Origin: CBDBZX01 sp965213645
GTDB taxonomy: Bacteria > Deinococcota > Deinococci > Deinococcales > Trueperaceae
Assembly (NCBI GenBank): GCA_965213645.1
Contig: CBDBZX010000002.1
Span: 1,302,001 to 1,366,000 of the forward strand
DNA length: 64,000 bases
Direction of reading: 5' to 3'
Numbering within the stretch: position 1 is the stretch's first letter; the number at the start of each line of letters is the position of its first letter. The notes beneath the pieces were generated by a model that worked only from the letters and a program-made list of their open reading frames with translations, did not search any database and had not been told where the DNA came from. This document shows positions 52,350-61,189 of the stretch, piece by piece. Made by a program: the position numbers and the translations under genes.

Positions 52350-53699
52350 CTAATCAGAGAGCGCCACATTCGCCGCCACCAGCAGCGAATCCCACACACC
52401 GCTGAAGGGCGGCGCATACGCCAGGTCGAGGTCGGCGAGTTCGGCGAGCGTGCCTCCTTTTAAGAGAAGCGCGGCGATGACGTCCACGCGCTTCACCGCG
52501 TCGCCGTAGCCCGCGAGCTGTGCGCCCAAGAGCTTCTGCGAGCCCTTTTCCCAGACGAGGGTGACGCTTAGGGGCGACTTGTCCGGGTAGTAGCCCGCAT
52601 GGTCGGTGTCCTCGATGTAGAGGCTTGTAGCGTCGAAGCCTGCGTCTTGCGCCGCGCGCTCGCTCAGGCCCGTCGTGGCAAAGGCCCGCTCAAACACCTT
52701 GGTGATCGCTGTGCCTAAAATCCCTCTAAACGACGCCTCTTTGCCCGCAATGACTGTACCCGCTACGCGCCCTTGCTTGTTCGCGGTATCGCCTAGAGGT
52801 AGCCAGGTTGGTTCGCCTGTGAGCATGTGCCGCGCCGCCGTCACGTCGCCTACGGCGTAGATATCCTGGACGTTCGTGCGCAGTTTCTCGTCTGTCAAAA
52901 TGGCGTCGCTAGGCCCAAGCTCGAGCCCCAACCCTTCAGCAAGCTCGCTGTTGGGTTTGACCCCTACCGCCATGATGACGAGGTCTGCGTTTAGGCGCTT
53001 CTCTTCGCCCTTTTTCATGACGACCTGCGCGACCTTGCCGTCTCCCTCAAAGGCGGTGACTTCGGCTTCCAGATAGACTTCAACGCCATTACGTTCCAAC
53101 TCGGCGCGGGCGATGTCGGAGTAGTCGGGCGTAATCCCCTCTAAGAGGTTTTTAGACCTCTCTACGACGCTTACCGCTAAACCTGCGAGGGTGAGCGCTT
53201 CGGCCATCTCGAGCCCGATGTAGCCCCCGCCCACGATAACCGCTCGCTTCGCGTTTTGGGTTGCGCTCGCAATTTTCGCCGCGTCCTCCATGCGCCGCAA
53301 GGTGTAGATGTTCTCCAGGTCAATGCCTGGCAAGTCCGGCCTTATCGCCTGCGCTCCGGTCGCTAGGACGAGGGTGTCGTAAGAGGTTTCAGAGGTGCTG
53401 CCTGACTCCAAATCCTTCACCTTGAGCTTGCGGTTCTCGTGGTCGATTTCGGTGACCTCGTGGCGCACCTTGACCTCGATGTCCTGCTCGGCCATCTCGC
53501 CCGGCGTGCGCGACACGAGGTCCTCCAACTCAGGGATCAGCCCGCCGACGACGTAGGGCATCCCGCACGCGCCATACGAGATGTAGTGGCTCCGCTCGAA
53601 TACTGTAACTTCAAGCTCAGGATTTTCCCGCTTGGCCTTGGACGCCGCGCTCATGCCTCCAGCGACGCCTCCCACAACGACAACCTTATTTCGTTTCAT
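52350..53699 (-). CDS. FAD-dependent disulfide reductase, CoA-disulfide-reductase-like
   Basis: This 449-residue flavoprotein has the FAD motif VVVGGVAGGMSAASKAKREN, then ISYGACGMPYVVGGLIPELE with the single redox Cys of CoA-disulfide reductase/NADH oxidases, NAD loop AVIVGGGYIGLEMAEAL, DIYAVGDVTAARHMLTG and the dimerisation domain. It uses NAD(P)H to reduce CoA disulfide, polysulfide or oxygen. In a bacterium with bacilliredoxin it may serve low-molecular-weight thiol balance. Confidence 0.9.
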   Translation of the reverse strand: MKRNKVVVVGGVAGGMSAASKAKRENPELEVTVFERSHYISYGACGMPYVVGGLIPELEDLVSRTPGEMAEQDIEVKVRHEVTEIDHENRKLKVKDLESGSTSETSYDTLVLATGAQAIRPDLPGIDLENIYTLRRMEDAAKIASATQNAKRAVIVGGGYIGLEMAEALTLAGLAVSVVERSKNLLEGITPDYSDIARAELERNGVEVYLEAEVTAFEGDGKVAQVVMKKGEEKRLNADLVIMAVGVKPNSELAEGLGLELGPSDAILTDEKLRTNVQDIYAVGDVTAARHMLTGEPTWLPLGDTANKQGRVAGTVIAGKEASFRGILGTAITKVFERAFATTGLSERAAQDAGFDATSLYIEDTDHAGYYPDKSPLSVTLVWEKGSQKLLGAQLAGYGDAVKRVDVIAALLLKGGTLAELADLDLAYAPPFSGVWDSLLVAANVALSD

Positions 53700-53769
53700 G
53701 TGAACAATTCTACATGCTGGCGTCCGCCTACTCCGTAGTGCCTGCTCTCTTTGTGATAGATTCGGAGTC

Positions 53770-55008
53770 GTGAGCCATGTGATTCAAGACGCTGTGACTA
53801 GAAGAGGTGTGACTAGAGGAGATGTAACCGAAGAAGGTGTCACTGGAGGGTTACTCGAGCTAGCCCACATCTACGGCACGCCGACCTACGTCTACGATTT
53901 AGACAAGGTGAGCCAACAAGTCAGCGCTCTGCGTGAAGCGTTCTCACAAGCTGACCTTTACCCAGATATTCGTTACGCCGTGAAAGCGAACCCTTGTGGC
54001 GCGGTGCTGCGGCACTTAGCGGGGCACGGGCTCGGCGCAGAGGTCATCACCTTGGGTGAACTGGAGCGGGCGTTGCGCTCGGGCTTTCCCCCCAAACATC
54101 TCTTGTTAGGCGGACCCAAGCAGGACGACGCGCTGAGAGATAGGGCCGCTCGAGCGGGTGTCAAGCTGGTGAGTCTGGACAGCGTTTCGCAGTGGGAAAA
54201 TTGGCGGCAAGATGTACGCAGTGGAGAGGTTGACACGCGCTTTCTCGTGCGCCTCAACCCGGCGCTCGACCCGCGCACGCACGAACACTTAGCGACAGGC
54301 GCGGCCGAGTCCAAGTTTGGGATGACGCTACAAGAAGCGCAAGAGGTTGCGGGAGCGCTAGGCGACACCCTCGCTGGCTTTCACGTCCACGCAGGCTCGC
54401 AGATTGCCGACATGAGCGTCTATGACGAGATTTTTGCTGTCCTTAAACCTCTTTACGAACGCTTCTCGAAGGCGGATACACTCGACTTGGGTGGCGGCTT
54501 CGCCGTGCCCGACTTTCCCTTGAAGAAGTTCGCAGACAAGGTTTCAGGGTTTCTCAAAGATTTAGACGTAAGGTTGATTCTCGAGCCCGGACGCTACCTC
54601 GTGGCCGAAAGCGGCGTGCTCTTGACCCGTGTTCTCCACGTCAAAAGAGGGACGCTGCACCACGTCATCGCCGACGCAGGCATGGCCGACTTGCTCCGCC
54701 CGGCGCTCTACGGCGCGGCGCATCCCATCCGTGTGCTCGGCGCTGACAAAGAGGTGAGCGTCGTTGAGGTGGATATAGACGGACCTCTCTGTGAAAATGC
54801 CGATAGGTTAGGACGCGGTGTTGGGCTTCCAGAGGTCAAACGTGGCGACTTACTCGTCGTCGAACAAGCGGGTGCATACGGGCTCACGATGGCGTCAAAC
54901 TACGCCTCGTCGCTCCGTCCGGCTGAGGTGGTTATCAAAAATGGCGAGGCGAAGCTGGCGCGGCGGCGTGAAGAGGTGGCGGATTTGTGGCGGCTCGAGT
55001 GTGAGTAG
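53770..55008 (+). CDS. lysA: Diaminopimelate decarboxylase
   Basis: This 412-residue fold-type III PLP enzyme makes lysine from meso-diaminopimelate. The PLP lysine is in IRYAVKANPCGAVLRHL, the glycine-rich and substrate loops include LGGGFAVPDF and LILEPGRYLVAESGVLL, and CENADRLGRGVGLPEVKRGD holds the Cys for the second active site. The GTG at 53770 follows TAGATT by seven bases. Residues 9-27 contain short GVT/DVT repeats before the normal start of homology (LAHIYGTPTYVYDL), so the N-terminus is uncertain. Confidence 0.95.
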   Translation: MSHVIQDAVTRRGVTRGDVTEEGVTGGLLELAHIYGTPTYVYDLDKVSQQVSALREAFSQADLYPDIRYAVKANPCGAVLRHLAGHGLGAEVITLGELERALRSGFPPKHLLLGGPKQDDALRDRAARAGVKLVSLDSVSQWENWRQDVRSGEVDTRFLVRLNPALDPRTHEHLATGAAESKFGMTLQEAQEVAGALGDTLAGFHVHAGSQIADMSVYDEIFAVLKPLYERFSKADTLDLGGGFAVPDFPLKKFADKVSGFLKDLDVRLILEPGRYLVAESGVLLTRVLHVKRGTLHHVIADAGMADLLRPALYGAAHPIRVLGADKEVSVVEVDIDGPLCENADRLGRGVGLPEVKRGDLLVVEQAGAYGLTMASNYASSLRPAEVVIKNGEAKLARRREEVADLWRLECE

Positions 55009-55059
55009 GGACGAAGTCGGTATAGTGAAGCGTGACTTTGAACGGAGTTGCTTGTTGGA

Positions 55060-55134
55060 GGCTTTTAGCCCTTAGCTGTTAGGTATTAGCAAAGGCTTCT
55101 TGGGCTAACAGCTAATTGCTAATACCTAACAGCC
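55060..55134. repeat. GCTGTTAGGTATTAGCA palindromic repeat, copy 2
   Basis: GCTGTTAGGTATTAGCA (55075-55091) and its perfect inverse TGCTAATACCTAACAGC (55117-55133), 17 bp stem, flanked by TTTTAGCC. Related to 42109-42184. It lies between lysA and the beta-lactamase-like gene and covers an apparent early ATG at 55116. Confidence 0.7.
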
Positions 55135-55157
55135 CAGTTGTCGTAACTGTTATCATT

Positions 55158-56024
55158 ATGGACCTAAACGCAGCCCTTACTCCCCTCTTCGACCGCTTCT
55201 CAGGACAGGTTAGTATCGCCTTGCAGCGCGTTTCAGACGGCTTCTCCTACATGCATGACGCGACTGAGACGATGAGCGCCGCGAGTCTTATTAAACCACC
55301 GATTCTTATAACTGCGTTGGAGCAAGTTGCGCAGGGGAGGCTCAGTCTAACCTCTCGCTACACCCTAAAAGACACCGATCAAGTCAGCGGCTCCGGTGTG
55401 CTCCACACCCTCAATGCAGGTTTGAACCTCACCTTACGCGACCTTTTGACCCTCATGATCATCGTCAGCGACAACACCGCGACGAATATGCTCATCGACC
55501 TTGTGGGCAGGGAAGAGGTCAACGATTTCTGCCAGCGAGCCGGGTTGACGCAGACCAACTTAGCGGGTAAGTTGCAACTCCCTAAAGAACAGCAAAACGA
55601 CGCCCAGCGGCGCGGCGAGCGCAACACGACCTGTGCGGCGGATATGCTCGGGCTCCTCACCTCTTTGCAGCGCGGCGACCTCTTGCCGCCAGAAATCACC
55701 GAAATTGCATTAGAGATTCTCAAAAAGCAGCAGTTCACCGAAGCACTCGCGCGGTACTTGCCCACCGACGCCGAACTTCATCAGAACGCTGTGACGGTAG
55801 CTTCCAAAAGTGGCTGTTTGCGCGGCGTGTGGCACGATGCAGGACTTGTCTATGACGCCTCCGGTCGACCTCTTTACGCCCTTATCGTCATGACCACTGA
55901 TTCAAAAGACAGGTCATTCAGCTTCGAGCAGGAGGGGATGATGCTGATTGCGGAGGTCTCGAGGCACGTCTATAGCAGGTATCATCTGGTCACAGACGTT
56001 CCCAGTCAAGAAAGCGCAGACTAA
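55158..56024 (+). CDS. Class A beta-lactamase-like serine hydrolase, no signal peptide
   Basis: A product of about 288 residues has the three active-site motifs: SxxK in MSAASLIKPPILI, SDN in MIIVSDNTATNMLIDLVG, and KSG (for KTG) in VASKSGCLRGVWHDAGLVY. There is no signal peptide, so it would stay in the cytoplasm, unlike true beta-lactamases. Cytosolic relatives may be peptidases or esterases. The ATG at 55158 is preferred because the earlier one falls in a repeat. The last 17 codons are encoded by the 79-bp repeat copy C. Confidence 0.8.
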   Translation: MDLNAALTPLFDRFSGQVSIALQRVSDGFSYMHDATETMSAASLIKPPILITALEQVAQGRLSLTSRYTLKDTDQVSGSGVLHTLNAGLNLTLRDLLTLMIIVSDNTATNMLIDLVGREEVNDFCQRAGLTQTNLAGKLQLPKEQQNDAQRRGERNTTCAADMLGLLTSLQRGDLLPPEITEIALEILKKQQFTEALARYLPTDAELHQNAVTVASKSGCLRGVWHDAGLVYDASGRPLYALIVMTTDSKDRSFSFEQEGMMLIAEVSRHVYSRYHLVTDVPSQESAD

Positions 56025-56052
56025 CCTCTATGTGAAAGGATGATATCTGCGC
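55974..56052 (+). repeat. 79-bp interspersed repeat, copy C
   Basis: Begins AGCAGGTATCATCTGGTCAC and ends GATGATATCTGCG. The left two thirds lie inside the beta-lactamase-like gene and provide its C-terminal codons (SRYHLVTDVPSQESAD) and stop. Confidence 0.8.
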
Positions 56053-56104
56053 TCTCCAAATTCAGTCACTTCACACCGCTGAAACGCTTCCACTAGGAGA
56101 ACTT

Positions 56105-56494
56105 ATGAGCGAACGCCGCTTCATCACCCAAGGTCCCGGCTTACCCCGCTGGAGCAACCCGATCAGCCACGCGGTTGTGGTGGGCAAGACTTGCTACGTC
56201 AGCGGTCAGTTGTCCGTCAACGAAGCGGGCGAGTACATGACCGGAACCTGCCGAGAAGAGGCTGAACGGGCCTTTGACAACTTCTTCGCCGCACTTGGCG
56301 CAGCAGGCTTTTCCAAAGAAGAGGTCGTGTTCGTCGATATCGCTTTCTCTGACCTCGGCGAACTGGGTGAGGTCAACGACCTCTTCATTCACCTGTTTTC
56401 CGAGGGACGGCGGCCCGCCAGGACGATTTACGAGGCGGCGGCGCTCCCTTTTGGCGGCAAGGTCAAGGTGACGGGGACAGCGGTCAAGGACTAG
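56105..56494 (+). CDS. ridA: RidA-family reactive enamine/imine deaminase
   Basis: This 129-residue Rid/YjgF protein hydrolyses reactive enamines such as 2-aminoacrylate made by PLP enzymes. Visible are VVVGKTCYVSGQLSVNEAGE, AERAFDNFFAALGAAGF, FIHLFSEGRRPARTIYEAAA with the Arg of the substrate site, and PFGGKVKVTGTAV. AGGAG precedes the ATG. Confidence 0.92.
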   Translation: MSERRFITQGPGLPRWSNPISHAVVVGKTCYVSGQLSVNEAGEYMTGTCREEAERAFDNFFAALGAAGFSKEEVVFVDIAFSDLGELGEVNDLFIHLFSEGRRPARTIYEAAALPFGGKVKVTGTAVKD

Positions 56495-56584
56495 GTTTCG
56501 GTGCAGTTGAGTTGAAAGTGCAGCTTCGGCTGGATAAGTACTCGCACCCAGTTAAGTTAAATTAGACTCTCAAAGTATGAATCT

Positions 56585-56670
56585 CAGCGCTGCTCACGAA
56601 TGATAGAGGACGTTTTGGCGTGGTAGGGGCGGGTTTCAAACTCGCCTCTACGGAGCAGCGCTGCTCACGC
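56585..56670. repeat. GTAGGGGCGG-type hairpin repeat flanked by direct repeats
   Basis: GTAGGGGCGGGTTTCAAACT, then CGCCTCTAC (56623-56651), can fold on itself and matches 36526-36554. It is flanked by a 14-base direct repeat CAGCGCTGCTCACG (56585-56598 and 56657-56670). The rest of 56495-56814 holds no gene. Confidence 0.6.
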
Positions 56671-56814
56671 AATACTTCGGGGCAGTTAAAACTAGTTCTG
56701 TAGGAGTACTTGGCGTCTCATAGACAAAGTTGGTTGGATGAAAAATGAAGAGTTGGTAAGCTGAGCGTGCGCTCTAAACAGCCGCAGGGCGGCTTGGCTT
56801 GCTAAGCTAACGTA

Positions 56815-57366
56815 ATGCTTCAATCTCTTTGTCGTCTTCTTATCCTCACGCTGACCGTCCTTGCAGGTTGCGCACCCAGCACCTTTACCAATGTACAGAG
56901 CGTGCCGCCGCCGCAAATCGACGCGGACGCTTGGGCGCGGCTCACCTACGCCGTGAACGATGACCTCGCCTCCTCGAGCCTGCGCCAAGGTGTCATGAGC
57001 CTTCAGCCTATCCGCTTGAATGACGAGGGCGAGAGCTATTGTCTCCAAGTGGACTACTGGGGCGAGAATTGGCTGCTGATTCCTCCTGGCCCCTCCTTGC
57101 GCCTCACGATTGACGGACGCCCCGTCGTCCTCTCGAGTTTGGGTAGCAGCGGCGGACGCGGCGTGCGCACAATCAGCGCGTATGCGCGGCGCTTTGAAAG
57201 GGCTGAGTATCCGGTTTCTTTAGACCTTTTGAGGCAACTCAGCCAAGCGAATGTCGTCAGGGTGACGCTCACGGGCTCGAGAGACTTAGAGCGCATCTTA
57301 GACCGCCGCGACTTAGAGCGCTTCGTGGTGTTCTATACGCAGGCCACCGTGACGGGTCAGCAATAA
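56815..57366 (+). CDS. Hypothetical lipoprotein
   Basis: This 183-residue protein has a lipoprotein signal (LCRLLILTLTVLAGCAPST; lipobox LAGC) and a beta-rich domain (YCLQVDYWGENWLLIPPGPS, VVLSSLGSSGGRGVRTISAY). No family was recognised. TAAGCT lies six bases before the ATG with no Shine-Dalgarno, so it is probably leaderless. It is an Lgt substrate by its lipobox. Confidence 0.65.
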   Translation: MLQSLCRLLILTLTVLAGCAPSTFTNVQSVPPPQIDADAWARLTYAVNDDLASSSLRQGVMSLQPIRLNDEGESYCLQVDYWGENWLLIPPGPSLRLTIDGRPVVLSSLGSSGGRGVRTISAYARRFERAEYPVSLDLLRQLSQANVVRVTLTGSRDLERILDRRDLERFVVFYTQATVTGQQ

Positions 57367-57405
57367 CGCGCAACTATGCGCTTAAAACGGTTTTGATGCG
57401 AACGG

Positions 57406-57460
57406 CTCGAGTAGTCTGACGCTCGAGTACCCCCACCCTCAAGTACCCAACGCTCGAGTA
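57406..57460 (+). promoter_or_regulatory. Four iterons upstream of the glyA promoter
   Basis: CTCGAGTA at 57406, 57422 and 57453 and CTCAAGTA at 57438 repeat every 15-16 bases. A TATAAT box follows at 57494-57499 without a good -35. The spacing suggests a regulator binding near every one and a half helical turns upstream of glyA. Confidence 0.45.
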
Positions 57461-57493
57461 CGGAGTGCCACGGTAAGGTTTCTAACTCTTTGC

Positions 57494-57499
57494 TATAAT
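57494..57499 (+). promoter_or_regulatory. -10 box of the glyA promoter
   Basis: TATAAT, 124 bases before the glyA start. There is no recognisable -35 at 17 bases, so activation through the upstream iterons is conceivable. The leader 57510-57622 shows no riboswitch motif that I recognise. Confidence 0.5.
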
Positions 57500-57622
57500 C
57501 GACTATCTTTATGGTTAACTCTGAAAGGATTTAACCAGCGCTGAGTCGTGAAGCAAAGCGAATCACCTTTTTAGCGTAGACCATAACCAAATTAAGTAAC
57601 TCGAGCAAAGCGAGGTACGTAC

Positions 57623-58879
57623 ATGACACTGACCACCCCCAAACCGACCAATATACACATCAGCACGAATAAACGCGATGACCAAATTTTTTCACTTGTC
57701 AAGCAGGAGTTTGAGCGTCAGCGGGACGGCTTAGAACTCATCGCTTCGGAAAACTTCACCTCTCAAGCCGTGATGGAGGTCGTCGGCAGCGTCTTGACGA
57801 ACAAGTACGCCGAGGGCTACCCCGGCAAGCGCTACTACGGCGGCTGCGAAGTGGTGGATGAGGTCGAAACATTAGCGATTGAGCGGGCTAAAGAACTCTT
57901 CGGCGCGGCCTGGGCGAATGTGCAGCCGCACTCCGGCTCGACGGCGAACTTCGTCATTTTCCATACGTTTTTAGAGCCCGGCGACACGATGATGGGTATG
58001 GACCTCTCGCACGGCGGTCACTTGACGCACGGCAGCCCCGTGAACCTCTCGGGTATCTTATACAACGTTGTCTCGTACGGTGTGGATAAAGAGACCGAGC
58101 AAATCGACTACGAGGCGGCGCGGGAGCTTGCTAGAGAACACAAGCCCAAGCTCATCATCTGCGGCGCAACCGCGTACAGCCGCGAAATCGACTTCGCCAA
58201 ATTCCGCGAGATTGCCGACGAGGTCGGCGCGACGCTCTTAGCCGACGTTTCGCACATCTCCGGTCTCATCGCGGGCGGCGTCCATCAGAACCCCGTGCCG
58301 CACGCCCACGTCGTAATGACGACCACCCATAAGAGCTTGCGCGGACCGCGTAGCGCCATCATCCTCTCAAACGACGAAGAGATAGGCAAGCGCATCGACA
58401 AGATGATCTTCCCTGGCTCGCAAGGTGGGCCTTTAGAGCACGTGATTGCGGGCAAAGCTGTCGCCTTCTTCGAAGCCATCCAGCCCGAATTCAAAACTTA
58501 CGCGCAGCAGATTGTCAAAAACGCTCGAGCTCTCGCTAGTGCCCTTCAAGAAAAAGGCTACCGCGTCGTCTCAGGCGGCACGGACAACCACAACTTTTTA
58601 CTCGACCTCACGCCCAAAGACATGAGCGGTAAAAAGGCGCAGAACGTCCTCGACGAAGCGGGTATCACAGTCAACAAAAATACCATCCCCTTCGACACAC
58701 GCTCACCGTTCGTGACCTCTGGTGTTCGCATCGGCACGCCCGCGCTCACAACCAGAGGAATGAAAGAGGACGAGATGCGCACGGTTGCCGCGTTCATTGA
58801 CCGGACGCTGAGCGGTGAAAACCCCGAAGCGGTTCGCGCTGAGGTTAAAGCGTTTGCCCAGCAGTATCCAATGCCTTAA
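57623..58879 (+). CDS. glyA: Serine hydroxymethyltransferase
   Basis: This 418-residue PLP enzyme converts serine and tetrahydrofolate to glycine and methylene-THF. It has GLELIASENFTSQAVMEVVG, KYAEGYPGKRYYGGCEVVDE, NVQPHSGSTANF, ADVSHISGLIAGGVHQNPVP and the PLP lysine in VVMTTTHKSLRGPRSAII. It provides the one-carbon unit used by TrmFO. Confidence 0.98.
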   Translation: MTLTTPKPTNIHISTNKRDDQIFSLVKQEFERQRDGLELIASENFTSQAVMEVVGSVLTNKYAEGYPGKRYYGGCEVVDEVETLAIERAKELFGAAWANVQPHSGSTANFVIFHTFLEPGDTMMGMDLSHGGHLTHGSPVNLSGILYNVVSYGVDKETEQIDYEAARELAREHKPKLIICGATAYSREIDFAKFREIADEVGATLLADVSHISGLIAGGVHQNPVPHAHVVMTTTHKSLRGPRSAIILSNDEEIGKRIDKMIFPGSQGGPLEHVIAGKAVAFFEAIQPEFKTYAQQIVKNARALASALQEKGYRVVSGGTDNHNFLLDLTPKDMSGKKAQNVLDEAGITVNKNTIPFDTRSPFVTSGVRIGTPALTTRGMKEDEMRTVAAFIDRTLSGENPEAVRAEVKAFAQQYPMP

Positions 58880-58890
58880 AGACAGTTGAA

Positions 58891-58978
58891 AGCAACGAGC
58901 AATGAGTTAAAAGTAAAAAGACGAGACTCATTGCTCACCGTTCGTTCCCGAAAGGGGATTGCTTTTCACTCGTTGCTC
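58891..58978. repeat. AGCAACGAGCAATGAGT palindromic repeat, copy 3
   Basis: AGCAACGAGCAATGAGT at the left pairs with ACTCATTGCT (58926-58935). A further partial inverse ACTCGTTGCT lies at the right end next to the following gene. Same family as 19504 and 52275. Confidence 0.65.
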
Positions 58979-58980
58979 TT

Positions 58981-59628
58981 ATGATGTTTGAACTAGACCA
59001 TTTGGTTATCGCTGCAAAAGACTTGGACGAGGGGTCAGCCTTCGTCCAAGACCTTTTAGGTGTTCCCTTAGAGCCTGGCGGCAAACATACCGCGATGGGG
59101 ACACACAACCGCTTGCTCAACTTGGGTGAGGGGGTGTATCTCGAGGTCATCGCCACCGACCCCGATGCGCCCGCTCCTCATAGACCCCGCTGGTTTGGTA
59201 TGGATTCTCGAGAAGTTCAAGAGAGGGTGGAGCAAGGACCGACGCTTTTGCATTGGGTGGCTAGGGCAAAAGGTGTTTCTCTCAAAGACTCTGACATCTC
59301 CAAAGACACCTTCGGACACGTTACACCGATGCAGCGCGGCGACCTAAGTTGGCTCATCACCATCCCCGATGATGGTCACTTGCCCGCTGACGGCGTTCTC
59401 CCTACGCTGATTGATTGGGGCGGTGCGCTGCACCCGACGACGAAGCTGCCGGATAGAGGTCTCAAGCTCATGAAGCTGCGCGGCGTTCATCCCGAACCTG
59501 AAAAGATTGAGGGGATGCTCGAGGATTTAGGTTTACAAGAGGTCATCGAGCTTGAAAGAGGTGAGGTGGGGCTAGGGGCTGAGGTTGAAACGCCGAACAG
59601 TGTAGTGACACTTACTCAATTTTACTGA
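58981..59628 (+). CDS. VOC/glyoxalase-like domain protein
   Basis: The 215-residue protein has the glyoxalase-like fold: FELDHLVIAAKDLDEGSAFV, GGKHTAMGTHNRLLNLGEGV and YLEVIATDPDAP supply the usual His/Glu metal ligands. Family members (PF13468-like) include enzymes of unknown substrate. The IS630 element is inserted 13 bases after its stop. No ribosome site is evident; repeat copy 3 lies directly upstream. Confidence 0.8.
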   Translation: MMFELDHLVIAAKDLDEGSAFVQDLLGVPLEPGGKHTAMGTHNRLLNLGEGVYLEVIATDPDAPAPHRPRWFGMDSREVQERVEQGPTLLHWVARAKGVSLKDSDISKDTFGHVTPMQRGDLSWLITIPDDGHLPADGVLPTLIDWGGALHPTTKLPDRGLKLMKLRGVHPEPEKIEGMLEDLGLQEVIELERGEVGLGAEVETPNSVVTLTQFY

Positions 59629-59641
59629 CGACGTGTATATA

Positions 59642-60628
59642 GCACTTCCACGACTCATTGCTACAGGTTAAGCTAGCGTTATGCCAGGATATTCACTAGA
59701 CTTACGCGAGCGCATCGTCAAAGCGCATAGCGAAGAAGGACAGAATAAAAGTGAAGTTGCTAGACGCTTTGGGGTGAGTCGTTGGACGGTCGAGCGCTAC
59801 GTCAAGCGAGCAGCGTCAGGAACCTTAGCGGCGACGCCTCATCCAGGCAATAGAGCGTGGCTCAGTGGGGCGCAGAGTGAGCTACTGAAGAAGCAGGTTG
59901 AGGCGCATAATGATTGGACCCTCGAGCAACACGCTGAAGCGTTAGCCGAGGCTACGGGTGTAACGCTTCAAAAATCAGCGATTGACAAATACTTTCGCAA
60001 GCTGGGTATCAGTCGTAAAAAAAGAGCCTTTACGCAGCCGAACGAGATGAGGTAGCAAGAGCGCAGTGGCGCGAAGACGTAGCCAAACTTGACCCTGAAA
60101 CACTTGTGTTTCTCGACGAGACCAGCGGCTATCTCAACCTTTCCAGAGGTTATGGACGCGCTCCTAGCGATAAGCGCGTCGTAGACGACGCACCTAAAGG
60201 TAAGAAAGAGCGAGCCAGTCTCTTAGCGGCGGTTACCCTTCGCGGGCTCAGCGGCGCACACTGCTTGGTGCATCCTGAGAACGTCGATAAAGCCGCCTTT
60301 CTAAGCTATCTCAAGACCTTACTGCCCAACCTCAAGCCAGGCTCGGTGCTCGTGCTGGATAACTGGCGTGTTCACATGGGACCCGACGTAAGAGAGTTAG
60401 TCGAAACGTACCATTGCACGCTACTCTACTTACCTGCTTACTCGCCTGACTTTAATCCCGTAGAACTGCTCTTTAGCAAGATCAAAGCCTTCGTCAAAAA
60501 GCTTCGACCTGCTACCCTGCATAGGCTCATTCAAGCCTTCGAAGATGCTGTTCTTGCCGTGACATCCGACGATGCTAAAAATACCTTTGAGCACTGCGGC
60601 TATGTGGGGCAGTGAAGCGTGGAAATGC
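59642..60628 (+). mobile_element. IS630-family insertion sequence
   Basis: The element is about 987 bp and bounded by TA at both sides (59640-59641 and 60629-60630), as expected for IS630. The terminal inverted repeats read GCACTTCCACGACTCATTGC at the left and, inverted, GCATTTCCACGCTTCACTGC at the right. It carries one transposase in two frames. Confidence 0.85.
59681..60615 (+). CDS. IS630-family transposase made by -1 frameshifting
   Basis: The first frame (59681-60055) encodes an HTH domain (LRERIVKAHSEEGQNKSEVA, RRFGVSRWTVERYVKRA). The catalytic DDE part (LVFLDETSGY, VLVLDNWRVH, YSPDFNPVELLFSK) continues in the -1 frame to 60615. Seven A residues at 60017-60023 followed by G form a slippery site; slipping back one base gives the usual RKKSLYAAERDEVARAQWRE junction. 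The full product is about 311 residues. TAAGCT six bases before the ATG suggests a leaderless mRNA. Everything needed looks intact. Confidence 0.9.
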
Positions 60629-60657
60629 TAATATTATCCATCTAAACTTTATAAAGC

Positions 60658-61116
60658 ATGAGTTATCCTACGAACTTTACCCTCGAGCTTGGTCAGGAAA
60701 AGCCGCCATCTACTTGTGAATGTTGCGGCAACCTTTTACGTAGTGTTCACGGCTTCATCTATAAAAGCATGGACGCTTACGCCGTTTATCTCGCCTGTTG
60801 GACTGAAGGACACACTGAGAGCGGCGTCTCTTTAGCTATCGGTTTAGGCGAGTGGAATGATGACGCTGGTCCTGAGCAAAGAACTTCAGTAGGATTAGAG
60901 TGTCGCGCTTCAAATAATCAATATCTCTTTAGCATCCTCGAGCCGATGGATTCTCCCTGGAGTAAAACGAAATTCATCGGTCAAATGATGACCCGAGAGC
61001 AAACACTTAAAAGCGAGCTTAAAGATGATTTTCTTGCGGTTGCTGAGTTCATCACACTAAACGATGCAAGACTATCGAGAGGTTTGGAACACTTAGCGCC
61101 GAACCACCTCAACTAA
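60658..61116 (+). CDS. Hypothetical protein with CxCC motif
   Basis: This 152-residue protein (MSYPTNFTLELGQEKPPSTC, then ECCGNLLRSVHGFIYKSMDA, YAVYLACWTEGHTESGVSLA, FIGQMMTREQTLKSELKDDF) looks like a widespread uncharacterised family that begins with a Cys cluster. It is AT-richer than its neighbours by eye and lies directly after the IS630 element, so it may have been acquired. No function can be given. Confidence 0.6.
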   Translation: MSYPTNFTLELGQEKPPSTCECCGNLLRSVHGFIYKSMDAYAVYLACWTEGHTESGVSLAIGLGEWNDDAGPEQRTSVGLECRASNNQYLFSILEPMDSPWSKTKFIGQMMTREQTLKSELKDDFLAVAEFITLNDARLSRGLEHLAPNHLN

Positions 61117-61189
61117 AAAACCTTATACAACCCTTATCAAGGAATCTGCCTTACATCCTTTTACATCTTGCCTGGTACGATTGCAGGAT

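Noticed and set aside
57510..57622. Possible riboswitch in the glyA leader
   Set aside because: No glycine, SAM or tetrahydrofolate riboswitch core motifs could be recognised.
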